Shown here one piece after another: positions 18,522 to 29,021 of a stretch of 64,000 nt of DNA (the first letter of the stretch is position 1; each line of letters opens with the position of its first letter). The DNA is from CAVQJU01 sp963729215 (GTDB taxonomy: Bacteria; Acidobacteriota; Vicinamibacteria; Vicinamibacterales; CAVVIG01). A model generated the notes under the pieces. The model made no database searches, was not told the DNA's origin, and saw only the letters and a program-made list of their open reading frames with translations. The translations under genes and the position numbers were made by a program. The stretch is from NCBI GenBank assembly GCA_963729215.1, contig CAVSND010000027.1, positions 310,001-374,000 of the forward strand. Reading direction: 5' to 3'.

Positions 18522-19195
18522 GAATGAGTGTGTCGTCGTGTGACGCCAGGGGACCGAAGCCGGGCTGCCCGATACGGTCGTGCTAGGATTGAATTCCCTT
18601 TGCCTCGATCGCCCGGGTACTCGAGCGGGGTGTTGAGGTTCGCGAGAAGATGTCCGGGGTCGCCGAACGGGGCGAGCGCGTCAGCCGTCACGGCGCGCAC
18701 TCGGACGTCCTCGAACAGGCCGTCCATTCTGAGCTGCCTGTTGGCCAGCCGGCGGGCGACTGGTTCGAGGCATGCACGCGTGTAGACGGCACACAATGGA
18801 TGATACCCGCGTTCGGTACGCGGAACGACCACGTCGGGCATGTCGGGCCCGGCCGCGATCGCCAGCAGGTGACGAATGAGGGGCGCTGAGACGAAGGGCA
18901 TGTCGCACGCGACGATGACCACGACCCGGGCCTGCGCCTCGGAAAGCGCGGCGTGAAGGCCGCCAAGGGGCCCGCACCCGGGCACGAGGTCGGCGACGTA
19001 GCGCACGCCCGCGAGCGGCGCCTCCGGAATTTCGCCGCCGACGATCAACAGGTCGCGCGTGATCTGGGACAACTCGGCGATCTGCCGGTCGAGAATCGTC
19101 CGCCCGGCGACCACGAGCGCGCCTTTGTCGCGTCCGTCGAAGCGCGTGGCTCGTCCGCCGGCCAGAATAGCGCAGGAAGAAAGTTCAACGTTCAA
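18518..19195 (-). CDS. mobA: Molybdenum cofactor guanylyltransferase (MobA-like)
   Basis: This enzyme transfers GMP to molybdopterin to make the bis-MGD cofactor. The nucleotidyltransferase signature is AILAGGRATRFDGRDKGAL near the N-terminus, followed by DLVPGCGPLGGLHAAL and the metal site VACDMPFVS. I place the start at a TTG (19195), giving 225 residues; the frame is open upstream to 19276 but that part is unrelated, repeat-like sequence. It is the first gene of a tight minus-strand set mobA-argS-peptidase C26. No molybdoenzyme is nearby. Confidence 0.85.
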   Translation of the reverse strand: MNVELSSCAILAGGRATRFDGRDKGALVVAGRTILDRQIAELSQITRDLLIVGGEIPEAPLAGVRYVADLVPGCGPLGGLHAALSEAQARVVVIVACDMPFVSAPLIRHLLAIAAGPDMPDVVVPRTERGYHPLCAVYTRACLEPVARRLANRQLRMDGLFEDVRVRAVTADALAPFGDPGHLLANLNTPLEYPGDRGKGNSILARPYRAARLRSPGVTRRHTHS

Positions 19196-19259
19196 AAGTC
19201 CAGGTCCAACGTCAAAGTCCCGGCATCCACAGCCGGGCTGAATCGATATTACAGCGTTT

Positions 19260-19856
19260 ATGCGTGACGCCGTCATTGGTCGTGTGCTGGTCGCGAGCCT
19301 TCATCAGGGCATTTCGGATATCCTGCCGACGCGCCTGACTTTTTACGAGAACTGGCTCGATGCCGAAGGACTGCGGGAGGGCACCATCGGTCTCGCGCCT
19401 TTGTATGCCGTGCTGAGTTTTCTGCGCCAGGAAGGCGACGCGGCCTACGAGAAGATCACGACCTGCGCCGGCGAGTACGCCGCCGAATGGACGGTGGAGT
19501 CGATGGCGCCGCTTGAACGCACGCTGATCAGAAAGTCCCCCGCGTGGCTGCGGAGCCGGCTGCTGCTTCGCCTCCTCGGCCGGCTGGTCCAGAAGAGCTA
19601 CACGGGCAGCCGTGCCGTTTCGCGCCTCCGGCGGGGGCAGGCGCGCGTCGATCTGAGGGGGTCCGTCTTTTGTACCGTGCGCGAACCCCTCTCGCGGCCG
19701 CTCTGCGGGTTTTACGTCGCGGCGTTCACGCGACTCCATGCGCTGTTCGATTTGTCGGCGCGCGTGGAAATCGCATCGTGCCGGGGGATGGGGCAGCCTG
19801 GATGCTCGCTGACATTCGCCCCCGCGGACAGTCGCGTGCCGCTCGGAAGCGCCTAG
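19260..19856 (+). CDS. Hypothetical protein, V4R-like C-terminus
   Basis: This 198-residue soluble protein begins MRDAVIGRVLVASLHQGISD. Its C-terminal half (PLSRPLCGFYVAAFTRL, then VEIASCRGMGQPGCSLTF) follows the cysteine pattern of V4R (4-vinyl reductase-like) small-molecule or heme-sensing domains: a Cys before a helix, then C-x(6)-C. The N-terminal half is helical and resembles nothing I know. Related layouts occur in myxobacterial and acidobacterial proteins of unknown role. The V4R call is tentative and based on pattern only. Confidence 0.65.
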   Translation: MRDAVIGRVLVASLHQGISDILPTRLTFYENWLDAEGLREGTIGLAPLYAVLSFLRQEGDAAYEKITTCAGEYAAEWTVESMAPLERTLIRKSPAWLRSRLLLRLLGRLVQKSYTGSRAVSRLRRGQARVDLRGSVFCTVREPLSRPLCGFYVAAFTRLHALFDLSARVEIASCRGMGQPGCSLTFAPADSRVPLGSA

Positions 19857-19885
19857 CGTCGACGCCACGCGCGTCAGGAGGGGGC

Positions 19886-19914
19886 TTGTACTGTCCGCTG
19901 AACGGTGCTAAGAT
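19886..19914 (+). promoter_or_regulatory. Sigma-70-like promoter of the SPOR gene, probably leaderless
   Basis: TTGTAC (19886-19891) and TAAGAT (19909-19914) are separated by 17 bases. The TTG start codon at 19924 is nine bases after the -10, so the mRNA likely begins at or near it. Confidence 0.55.
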
Positions 19915-19923
19915 CCTCCAACG

Positions 19924-20676
19924 TTGACCACTCAAGTACAGGACGACGGCTTCCACGAGATCCAGCTGAACGGTAAACAGCTGGTGTTCTTGTTCATGGC
20001 GGCCACGGTCGTGTCCGTGGTCATCTTCCTCTGCGGTGTGCTCGTCGGCCGCGGCGTCAAAACGGAACGCACGCCCCCCGTTCAAACCGACAACGGCGTC
20101 CTGGAGGCTCCGGCGCCGCCGCCATCGGCTGCGCCAGCCCAGACAGCCAGCACCGATTTGAACTCCGCGAACCCTCCGCCGGTACCGCCGGAAGACCTCT
20201 GGTACACAAAACGGCTCGAAGAAAACAACAAGAGGGAAACGCTGAAGGCGCCCGCGCCGACGCAGCGAGCGCCCGCCACGGTCCAGCCGCAGACTGCACA
20301 GACCGTCCAGCCGCGCGTTGAGGCGCCGCCTGCGGCAGTCCCGACGCCAAAACCGGTCGCCACGGCAAAGTCAAAGGAGTCGGAAGTGCCTGCGCCGCCC
20401 GCGCCCGCGCCCGCGGCTGCGTCTTCGTCTCCGGCTCCGTCACGGGGCGATGGCTACGCGATTCAGGTGGCCGCTCTCCGCGAGTCAGGCGAGGCCGATA
20501 CGATCGCGAAGCGGTTGGTCAACAAAGGTTATGACGCGTACGTGCTCACCCCGCCCGGCGGGACGCCCAACGTTTACCGTGTCAGAGTCGGCTCGTTCAA
20601 GACCCGTCGCGACGCCGAAGTCATCGCCTCGAAGCTGCAACAAGAAGAGCAGTTCAAGCCCTGGATCACCCGCTAA
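19924..20676 (+). CDS. SPOR-domain membrane protein
   Basis: This inner-membrane protein has a short cytoplasmic N-terminus, one transmembrane helix at ~residues 19-40 (LVFLFMAATVVSVVIFLCGV), a ~130-residue Pro/Ala-rich periplasmic linker and a C-terminal SPOR domain (GYAIQVAALRESGEADTIA through VYRVRVGSF). SPOR domains bind denuded septal peptidoglycan, so a role at the division site is likely, as for FtsN or DedD. The TTG start is supported by the abutting promoter. The end overlaps the tentative start of the TRAP receptor gene. Confidence 0.88.
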   Translation: MTTQVQDDGFHEIQLNGKQLVFLFMAATVVSVVIFLCGVLVGRGVKTERTPPVQTDNGVLEAPAPPPSAAPAQTASTDLNSANPPPVPPEDLWYTKRLEENNKRETLKAPAPTQRAPATVQPQTAQTVQPRVEAPPAAVPTPKPVATAKSKESEVPAPPAPAPAAASSSPAPSRGDGYAIQVAALRESGEADTIAKRLVNKGYDAYVLTPPGGTPNVYRVRVGSFKTRRDAEVIASKLQQEEQFKPWITR

Positions 20677-21689
20677 GACATTCGATCGTCACCGCGCTTG
20701 CGGCTGGCGCGCTCCTGCTGATCTTCGTTTGTACTCCCCACGCCCAGACAACATCTCTCAAGCTCGCGACGGTTGTTCCTGAGAACTCCATCTGGGATCG
20801 AAATCTCAAGCAGATGGCTGCCGACTGGAATCAGGCGACGAACGGTCGTGTGTCACTCACTGTGTTCGGCGGCGGATCCCAGGGTGACGAGCCCACGGTG
20901 CTCAGGAAAATGCGCCTCGATGCACTACAGGCGGCCTCGCTCACCGTCGTGGGCCTCGGGTCGATCGATTCCTCGTTCAATGTCTTCGACATCCCGTTTT
21001 TTTTCGAGTCCTACGACGAGCTGAACGAGGTGACGGACAAGCTGACGCCGGAGATCAGCAAGCGCGTGGCGGCGAAGGGTTTTGTCCTGCTGAACTGGGG
21101 CCACGGCGGGTGGACGCAGCTGTTCACGAAGAAGCCCATCACGACCGTCGCGGACCTGAAGAAGGCGAAGCTTTATACGTCGGCGGGGAATGACCGGATG
21201 GTGCAGTGGTTCAAAGCGAACGGCTTCGAGCCGCGCGCGATGGCGATGACCGATATCATGACCGGTCTGACAACCGGCATGGTCGAAGCCGTCCCCACGA
21301 CTCCGCTCGCGGCGCTCCTGTTTCAGTGGTATCGGCAGACGCCGAACATGCTCGATATCGGCCTCGCCCCGGTCGTCGGCGCGACGGTCATCACGCGCAA
21401 GGCCTGGAATGCCCTGCCCGAGGCCGACAGGCCGAAGCTGCTCGCCGCTGCGGCAGCCGTGCAGAAGCGTCTGCAGGACGACGTCCCGAAACAGGATGCG
21501 GCGGCTGTAGCCGAAATGACCAAGCGCGGCCTGTCGGTAACCCAGGCCTCGGCGCCGGAATGGCGTCGTGAGATCGAAGGCCTCGCGAAGACCATGCGGG
21601 GCGAGATGGTTCCGGCCGACGTATTCGACCTCGCCGTCAAGGCGCGGGACGCCTACCGCAAGCAGCACCCCGCCGGCCCGGCGAAGTGA
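20661..21689 (+). CDS. dctP: TRAP transporter solute-binding protein DctP
   Basis: This periplasmic receptor captures an organic acid for a TRAP transporter. Family landmarks are LKLATVVPENSIWDRNL at the mature N-terminus, IPFFFESYDELNEV, KITT-like KPITTVADLKKAK and GLTTGMVEAVPTTP. A signal peptide (SIVTALAAGALLLIFVCTPHAQ) is encoded from ~20682, upstream of the first ATG (20814), which is clearly internal. No ATG, GTG or TTG precedes it in frame; CTG at 20661 is my placeholder, and a lost base near the SPOR stop is an alternative. The DctQM gene overlaps by four bases. The substrate is unknown. Confidence 0.85.
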   Translation: MDHPLRHSIVTALAAGALLLIFVCTPHAQTTSLKLATVVPENSIWDRNLKQMAADWNQATNGRVSLTVFGGGSQGDEPTVLRKMRLDALQAASLTVVGLGSIDSSFNVFDIPFFFESYDELNEVTDKLTPEISKRVAAKGFVLLNWGHGGWTQLFTKKPITTVADLKKAKLYTSAGNDRMVQWFKANGFEPRAMAMTDIMTGLTTGMVEAVPTTPLAALLFQWYRQTPNMLDIGLAPVVGATVITRKAWNALPEADRPKLLAAAAAVQKRLQDDVPKQDAAAVAEMTKRGLSVTQASAPEWRREIEGLAKTMRGEMVPADVFDLAVKARDAYRKQHPAGPAK

Positions 21690-23482
21690 TCGGGCTACTC
21701 GCGCTGTTCGAGGACGGGGTCGCCGCCGCGGCGCTCGCCGCGATGGTCGCGTTGCCGCTGGTCGAGATCGCCGTGCGGCGTCTGTTTGGCGTCGGCGTCC
21801 CCGGTTCCGGTCCGTTCGTTCAGCACCTCACACTCTGGGTTGGTTTTCTTGGCGCCGCGATTGCCGCACGCGAGGGAAAGCTGCTGGCGCTCGCCACAGG
21901 CGCGGCCGTGCCCAGGCAGGCTCGCCGGGCGGCCGCTGTGTTTTCAGCGGCGGTCGCGGCGTGCATGGCGACGATCCTCGCCTACGGCGCCGTTCAACTC
22001 GTCATCGCGGAGCGCGAGACAGGCACCATCATCGCCGCCGGCGTGCCCGCGTGGGTGGGACAGCTGGCGCTGCCTGTCGGATTCGCGCTGATTGCCGTGC
22101 GGCTTGCCTGGCGCGCTGACCGGTCCTGGTGGGGAAGGGCGATCGCCGCCGCCGGCATCCTGGCCGGCGTTGCGCTGGTTCGATTTCCCGCGATACTCGA
22201 ACACCGGCCCGCGTGGCCCGGGCTGGTGGCCGTCATGGCTGCCGCCTTCGTCGGCGGGCCTATCTTCGCGATCCTCGGCGGCGCGGCTGTCCTGCTCTTC
22301 ATGAGCGACGGCGTGACGCCGGCCACCGTGCTCATCGAAACCTATTCCCTGAGCGTGTCGCCGACGCTGCCGGCCATCCCGTTGTTCACGCTGGCGGGGT
22401 TTCTTCTTGCGGAGGGGCATGCCTCCGCTCGTCTGTTGCGGGTGTTTCGCGCGTGGTTCGGCTGGATCCCCGGCGGGACGGCTGTCGTGTGCGCCGTGCT
22501 CTGCACGTTTTTCACCGCCTTCACCGGCGGGTCTGGCGTCACGATTCTCGCGGTAGGCGGCGTGCTGTTTCCGGCGCTCCTGAAGGAAGGGTACCGCGAT
22601 CAGTTCTCGCTCGGGCTGCTCACCGTCTCCGGCTCGCTCGGGCTGCTGCTGCCGCCGTCCCTCCCGCTGATTCTGTACGCGGTCGTCGCGCAGATCCCCA
22701 TCGAAGACCTTTTCATTGGCGGGTTGCTGCCAGGCATTCTGCTGACTTCGATGATCGCCGCATGGGGCGTCCGCGAGGGTATGAGCTCCGGCGCCGTGCG
22801 CCAACGCTTCCAGCCGGGAGAGGCGGGCGCCGCCCTGTGGGCCGCGAAATGGGAGCTCGCGATGCCGGCCGTGGTGATCGTGTCGATGTTCAGCGGGATT
22901 GCAACCGCCGTCGAGGCGGCCGCATTGACGGCCTGCTACGCCCTGTTCATCCAGACGGTTGTTCACCGCGATCTGAAGACGATGAGGGATCTCCTCCGCG
23001 TGTTCGTTGAGTGTGCGGTGGTGATCGGCGGAGTGCTGGTGATCCTCGGTGTCGCGGTCGGCCTGACCAATTATCTCGTGGGCATCCAGCTGCCGGCCAC
23101 GCTCGTGGAATGGGTACGCGCCCACATCGAGTCGCGGCTCGCGTTCCTGCTCGTCCTCAACGTGTTCCTGCTGATCGTGGGCTGGTTCATGGAAATATTC
23201 GCCGCGATCGTGGTCGTGGTTCCCCTGATCGTTCCGCTGGGCGCCGCCTTCGGCATCAATCCCATCCATCTGGGCATCATCTTCGTGTCGAACCTCGAAC
23301 TGGGCTTTCTGACACCGTTGGTCGGCCTCAACATTTTCCTGGCGTCCTATCGCTTCAAGCGCCCGGTCCTCGAGGTATGCCGCGCAACGCTGCCGTTCAT
23401 GGCCATTCTCGGCCTCGGCGTGCTGGTCATCACCTACGTCCCCTGGTTGACGACGGGGCTGCTGGCGCTCCTGGGACGGTAG
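21686..23482 (+). CDS. dctM: TRAP transporter fused DctQM permease
   Basis: This 598-residue membrane protein fuses the small DctQ subunit (four helices, residues ~1-165, with HLTLWVGFLGAAIAAREGK) to the large DctM subunit (GGPIFAILGGAAVLLFMSDG onward, about 12 helices, with SLGLLLPPSLPLILY and FTAFTGGSGVTILA). It drives substrate uptake with an ion gradient, receiving ligand from DctP. Its GTG start overlaps the DctP stop. Fused QM permeases are known in several phyla. Confidence 0.93.
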   Translation: MIGLLALFEDGVAAAALAAMVALPLVEIAVRRLFGVGVPGSGPFVQHLTLWVGFLGAAIAAREGKLLALATGAAVPRQARRAAAVFSAAVAACMATILAYGAVQLVIAERETGTIIAAGVPAWVGQLALPVGFALIAVRLAWRADRSWWGRAIAAAGILAGVALVRFPAILEHRPAWPGLVAVMAAAFVGGPIFAILGGAAVLLFMSDGVTPATVLIETYSLSVSPTLPAIPLFTLAGFLLAEGHASARLLRVFRAWFGWIPGGTAVVCAVLCTFFTAFTGGSGVTILAVGGVLFPALLKEGYRDQFSLGLLTVSGSLGLLLPPSLPLILYAVVAQIPIEDLFIGGLLPGILLTSMIAAWGVREGMSSGAVRQRFQPGEAGAALWAAKWELAMPAVVIVSMFSGIATAVEAAALTACYALFIQTVVHRDLKTMRDLLRVFVECAVVIGGVLVILGVAVGLTNYLVGIQLPATLVEWVRAHIESRLAFLLVLNVFLLIVGWFMEIFAAIVVVVPLIVPLGAAFGINPIHLGIIFVSNLELGFLTPLVGLNIFLASYRFKRPVLEVCRATLPFMAILGLGVLVITYVPWLTTGLLALLGR

Positions 23483-23543
23483 GCAGACCGCGGGCAACTA
23501 ATCGAGCGGGCATCCGTCTAACGGTTCCGAGGGGGAAGCTTGC

Positions 23544-24329
23544 CATGCGCAACATGTTGAAACCGGTCGCCCTTGTCGGCGTCGTACTGCTCGGATGCGC
23601 CGGCGGCGCCGCGGCGCAAACGGATTTTGAGTGGCGGGGGCAGATGGCGTCTGGGCCAGACCATCGAAATCAAGGGCATCAACGGCAACGTGAGAGCCAT
23701 GGCGGCGGTGGGAAACGAGGTCGAGGTGACGGCCACGCGCTCGGCGCGCCGCAGTAACCCGGCGGATGTGCGATTCGAGGTCGTCCCGCATGCAGGCGGC
23801 GTCACGGTCTGCGCGGTCTACCCGACGGAATCGAACCAGCCTCCCAACGAGTGCAAGCCTGGATCGCAGGGCCGGATGTCCACGCGAAACAACGACACGG
23901 TCGTGAACTTTACGGTGCGGGTGCCGGCCGGGAATTGGGTTTGCGGGGCGGACAGTGAATGGAGAAGTGGATGCCGATTCGCTGCAGGGCAACGCTGAAG
24001 GTCACACCGTCAATGGGTCAATCCGGCTGGTGACGACCGGATGGGCGAACGCCACGACGGTCAACGGCTCGATTCACGCGACGATGGGCCGGGCCGACTG
24101 GCCGGACGGGGCCGACTTCAGGACGGTCAATGGTGAGATTACCCTCAAGTTGCCCGCGGTCGTCAACGCGGAGGTGCGTGCCGAGACGGCAAACGGCAGC
24201 ATCAAGAGTGAGCTGCCGGTTGCGGTCACCGGGCAGGCCGACCCGCGGCGCCTTCAAGGGACGCTGGGATCGGGCGGCCGTCGGCTCGCGCTCGCGACGG
24301 TCAACGGCAGCATCACGTTGCTCAAATAG
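23544..24329 (+). CDS. DUF4097-like exported protein, frame broken twice
   Basis: The start at 23544 gives a signal peptide (MRNMLKPVALVGVVLLGCAG). After a surplus base near 23654 the mature part begins GQTIEIKGINGNVRAMAAVG. After another near 23935 it continues as TVNGEVDADSLQGNAEGHTV to the end, with repeated TVNGSI motifs forming a right-handed beta-helix-like series (residues with the pattern xTxNGSI). Such DUF4097-type proteins are widespread in Acidobacteria and have no known activity. Both junctions resolve by dropping one base. Confidence 0.75.
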
Positions 24330-24344
24330 GCAGCGGCCTGACGG

Positions 24345-26164
24345 CTACCAGCCGGTCGGCGCCCCCGCGAGCTGCTGGTCGAGCCAGGTCGAGAGCGGCG
24401 CGAAGTAGTCCAGGATAGCGGTGGCGTCCATCTGCCGTGAGCCGGTCAGCGCTTCCAGTGCGTCCGGCCACGGCTTCGACATGCCCATCGACAACACGGT
24501 ATTCAGGCGCTGTCCCGCTTCCTTGCTTTCAAAGATCGAACAACGGTGCAGCGGCATGGTGCAGCCGGCCGTCTTCGAAAGCGCGCGGTGGAACTGGAAC
24601 TGCAGGATTCGCGCGAGGAAGTAGCGCATGTACGGCGTGTTGTCGGGCACGTGGTACTTGGCGCCCGGGTCGAAGAACTCCTCGTCCCTCGCCGACACGG
24701 GCGCAACGCCCTGGTACTTGAGACGGAGGTCCCACCAGGCCTTGTTGTAGCTGGCGGGCGTCACCTCTCCGGAAAACACCTTCCAGCGCCACTGGTCGAT
24801 GACCAGTGCGAACGGCAGAAACGCGAAGCGCTCGAGCGCCATGCGGAGGAGCAGTCCCGTGTCGTGCGAGGCATCGGGCGCGGCGTTGAGCAGGCCGATC
24901 TTCACGAGGTACTCGGGCGTGACGGACAGGGCAATCGTGTCGCCGATCGCTTCGTGAAAGCCGTCGTTCGCGCTGTCGCGCAGGATGACGGGCTGCTTCA
25001 TGTACGCGCGCTGGTAGAAGTTGTGGCCGAGCTCGTGATGAATGGTCGTGAAATCCTCGGCGGTCGGGTTGATGCACATCTTGATGCGCACGTCGGCCTC
25101 GAGGTCGATGTCCCAGGCGCTGGCATGGCAGACCACGTCGCGATCCTTCGGCCTGACGAAGAGCGACCGTTCCCAGAACGTCTTGGGCAGGGGATCGAAC
25201 CCGAGCGACGTATAGAACCGCTCGCCCGTACGCACCATGTCGAGCGCGCTCATGTGGCGATTCTTCAGGATGGCGTCGAGTGAGTAGCCGACGTCCGTGT
25301 TTTTCGGTGCGACGAGCGGATACACGTTCTCCCACTCCTGCGCCCAGATGTTGCCGAGGAGATGGGCGGGAATGGGTCCCTTCTCAGGGACGAGATCGCC
25401 GTATTTCTCCCGCAGCTTCATCCGGACGAACGCATGAAGCTTCACGTACAGGGGCTGCACCTGTGTCCACAGGCGGTCCAGTTCCTTCGAGAACGCCTCG
25501 GGCGGCATGTCGTATTTCATGCGCCACATGGCGCCCGTATCGGCGAACCCCAGCTCCTTCGCGCCCTTGTTCGACAATTCGACGAAGCGCGAGTAGTCCT
25601 TCTTCATCTTCGGGGAAATCGTGTGCCAGCCTTCCCACACTTCGCGCAGGCGTTTCTCGTCGCGCGAGCCTGCCATGACTTCCGTGATCTGATCGATGTT
25701 GAGGCAGGTATCCGCCTTTCCAGGGTCCTTGCACCATTTGCCCGTGCCGTAATCTGCTTCGAGCCGCGCCATGATCGTCGTCAGTTCCTCGGCCTCCTTC
25801 TGATCGGCCGGCGTGACCATGACCAGCGACGTCTTCAGCACGTTCATCTGGCGCCGTTCGCTGTCGGAGAGCGTCAGCCCGTCGTACTTGGCGGCCTCCT
25901 TCGCGAGCTTGACGCTCGCCTCGATGGCCTCCTGGCTGATGCGCGCGTTCAACGCCGCCGTGTCATCGGTGATGAAGTTCTGCGCGACCCAGCCGCCCTG
26001 GCTGCCGAGGATGCCGACCTTGAGGAGTGTCTGGTTGGCAGTGTCGAGAAAGCCTTGGCGTCGCTTGCCGAGCCAGGCGCCGGCGCCGGTGCGAGCGCGC
26101 GGGTGCAGGCGGCAGTCGACGTGAGAAAGGCGATTGAGCAGGCGAGCCAGGTTCGCTTCGTCAT
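24345..26164 (-). CDS. Peptidyl-dipeptidase, M2 (ACE) family, frame broken once
   Basis: This is a lipoprotein-type zinc dipeptidyl carboxypeptidase related to angiotensin-converting enzyme. The N-terminus at 26164 is a lipoprotein-like signal (MTKRTWLACSIAFLTSTAAC). The frame shifts near 26046, where one base seems missing (AKAF then LDTANQTLLKVG). The catalytic body carries TTIHHELGHNFYQRAY (HExxH), then HEAIGDTIALS with the third zinc-ligand glutamate, and ends GAPTGW. Bacterial M2 enzymes usually have ~600 residues, as here once joined. It is convergent with the DUF4097 gene, with a 15-base gap. Confidence 0.88.
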
Positions 26165-26251
26165 GCCCCCAGCATAAAGCGGTTCCGGGGCTCCGGCTTC
26201 AGAGTTCTGAAGTTCGCTGGGACAGACCGCTCAGGGCGTGATGGCCCACCA

Positions 26252-29021
26252 TCATGGCCGCCTCGGCAGGGGTACATCGGTGCTCATGCCCCATTGCGGG
26301 GAGAGCCAGGTCGTGTAGTTGGTGCTCGACTGCAAGATCCACCACGTCCCCGTTGAGGGCCGGAAGATCGCCACGTCGGTCTTGCCGTCGCCATCGTAGT
26401 CGCCGGGCACGGGCATATCGGTGCTCGCGCCCCATTGCAGGGAGAGCCAGGCCGTGTAGTTGGTGCTTGACTGCAGGATCCACCAGGTCCCCGTTGAGGG
26501 CCGGAAGATCGCCAGGTCAATCTTGCCGTCGCCATCGTAGTCGCCGGGCACCGGCATATCGGTGCTCACGCCCCATTGCTGCGCGAGCCAGGTCGTGAAG
26601 TTGGTGCCCGACTGCAGGATCCACCACGTCCCCGTTGAGGGCCGGAAGATCGCCACGTCGGTCTTGCCGTCGCCATCGTAGTCGCCAGGCACGGGAATGT
26701 CGGTGCTCGCGCCCCATTGCGGGGAGAGCCAGGCCGTGTAGTTGGTGCTCGACTGCAGGATCCACCAGGTCCCCGTTGAGGGCCGGAAGATCGCCAGATC
26801 AATCTTGCCGTCGCCATCGTAGTCGCCGGGTACCGGGATATCGGTGCTCGCACCCCATTGCTGGGAGAGCCAGGTCGTGTAGTTGGTGCTCGACTTCAAG
26901 ATCCACCACGTCCCCGTTGAAGGCCGGAAGACCGCTAGGTCGGTCTTGCCGTCGCCATCGTAGTCGCCGGGCACCGGGATATCGGTGCTCGCGCCCCATT
27001 GCTGCGCGAGCCAGGTCGTATTGTTCGAGGTCGACTGCAGGACGTACCACGTGGCCGTCGACGGACGGTAGACGCCCAGATCAGTCTTGCGGTCGCTGTC
27101 GAAATCGAAGCGGGGGCACGGCCCTGTCCTGAACGTCGCATCCAATCCGACGCTGGTCCCGTTGGCGTTGGTCGCCGTCGCGCGGAAGTGGTACTGCGTG
27201 TTGCAGGTCAGGCCTGCGATGGCGCCTCCGCCAATGGCCACCGCCGAGGCGCCGGCCCCCATTGCCTGGAGCGGCGTCGGGGTGCCGTAGCCCGTCGTCG
27301 TACCGTATTCGAACCTGGCGTTGGTTGCGAAGCCAGAGGGATTCACGATGCCGTTCAGCGTGGCCGTTGTGCCGCTCACAGATGTTGCGGCGCTCGTCGT
27401 CACCGCGGGTACTGGCGTCCCCGAGGTAACCGAGACCACGTACGTCGAGCCGGACCGGCTGACGACGCTGATCTTGAACCCGTTTGTATAGGTCTGACCC
27501 GGAAGCCACTGCGCGTTGGAAAGAGCGCCGGTTGACGAGCAGGTCGTCGAATTGTAGTCACCGGGAGTGGCGTCGATCGGTATCGCCCATCCTGACTGGT
27601 TGTTGAAGTAACAGCTCCCGCTGATGGCGGGCCTGTTCATTTGAACGTCGTGAATGATGATGCCGTCAGACGGAATCCCATCGTCGTACTGTGAGCTGGC
27701 TCCGAGGCCTTTCACCCTGGCCTCAACCGTGTAGAAGTGGGCCGTGGAGCCGGTGCAGGGCGATCCCGTGATGCAGACCTTGATCGATTTGATCGCCGAC
27801 GCCCAGCGGCAGCGTTCCGGCTTCGAGCGCGACCGTCACGTTCGAACTCGTATCCGTGACCACCTGATTCCCGGACGGTATCCACCCCAGGTAGTCCCTG
27901 TACGGGGCGATATACCCGTCGCCCGGCTCGGAACAGCGAAGCGTGTTCCCGAAACCATTCGCTGACAAGTACGATCCGCAATTCATCGAGTTGATGGACG
28001 AGACGCTGCTCATCACATCCCACGGGCTGTCGTAGGAGTAATACGCCCAGCCCGAGTGGGGCAGTCCGAGACTGTGGCCCATCTCATGTGCGTAGGTGGG
28101 GACGTTCTGCCCCCATGGCGGTTCCCATGTCGCGCCGTACGACTGGCCGTCCACCGAACTGTAGTACCCGCCGCCCCATGCGCAGCAGTCCAGGTCGTTG
28201 CTCAGCACGAAGTTGATGTTGTTATAGACCTTGAAATTGATACCCTGCGCGCGGCCAAGGGCCGTCGCGTCGTCCGCCAACGCCTGCAGGAGCGCACAGC
28301 TCGAACTCCCGCCGCATGGCGCGTAGTAGCTCTTCGGATGGGGCAGCGTCAGCCAACCGCCTGACGCGCCGACTCCGCCAACTCCGCCGACGTCGCCTAT
28401 CCAGGAAAACTGGTTGTACGAGGTCTTCTTGAAAAAGCCGTTGATAGTTGACGGAAACAGCGCGCCCCCGGGCGGTGTGTCGGGGTTCGTCATGTCGGTG
28501 TAGAACGACGGCGGATGCGGGACCGCGGCATCGTCCTGGAACTTCACCAGCAGAAAGATGACCTTCTTCGTCCCGAAGGTGACGGCCTCGTACGCGTCCG
28601 CCTGCGGTGCCTGACTGGGTGCGAAGCTATCCACGACGACGGACGGTGTGGCGGGAACCCCTCCGCGGGACGTCGCCTGAGCGGTACGGCCGGAGACGAA
28701 AACTCGTTTACCGAAATGGACCGCCGCCTCGTTCTCCTGCCCCGTCAGCTGCAGGCGCAGCATTCTTCCGTCCGCGAGGGTCAGCGTGTACTGGATGTCG
28801 CTGGCTGCACCGAGCGGGTGTGGGTCGCCCCAGACGACGCCGAGGATGCCCTCGAAGTTTTGACCCGTCAGGAGTTGCGTCGGCGCATTCGGGGCTTGCG
28901 CTTCCAGACCGAGGCCTGCGGACACCAGACACACGAGCGTGCACGCGAGGAGGGCACTGCGCTCGTGCCATCCTAGCCTTCGCAGATTGTCACGAGGTGC
29001 ACCTGGACGACTCTTGGACAT
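26252..29021 (-). CDS. Secreted M6-like zinc protease with FG-GAP-type repeats, frame broken once
   Basis: The N-terminal half (29021 to ~27795) is an exported metallopeptidase: the signal region ALLACTLVCLVSAGLGLEAQ, VIFLLVKFQDD, then YAHEMGHSLGLPHSGW, an HExxHxxGxxH zincin site. The frame breaks near 27795; dropping one base joins LGV to AIKSIKVCITGSPCTG and on to VKGLGASSQYDDG. Next come a fibronectin-like stretch (TATLNGIVNPSGFATNARFE) and six 47-residue repeats with DYDGDGKTDLAVFRPSTGTW, which resemble Ca-binding FG-GAP/VCBS units. It is probably secreted and acts on external protein. Confidence 0.8.
26270..27085 (-). repeat. 141-bp tandem coding repeats
   Basis: Near-identical 141-bp units encode the 47-residue repeats of the secreted protease. 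The phrase gccccattgc recurs every 141 bases. DNA identity between the inner units is high, suggesting recent amplification or gene conversion, while the outermost unit (27000-27085) has diverged. Confidence 0.85.

Noticed and set aside
21944..23497. A 517-codon minus-strand frame opposite the TRAP permease
   Set aside because: Its composition is extremely rich in His, Gln, Arg and Glu, as expected for the complement of hydrophobic codons. The plus-strand permease is unambiguous.
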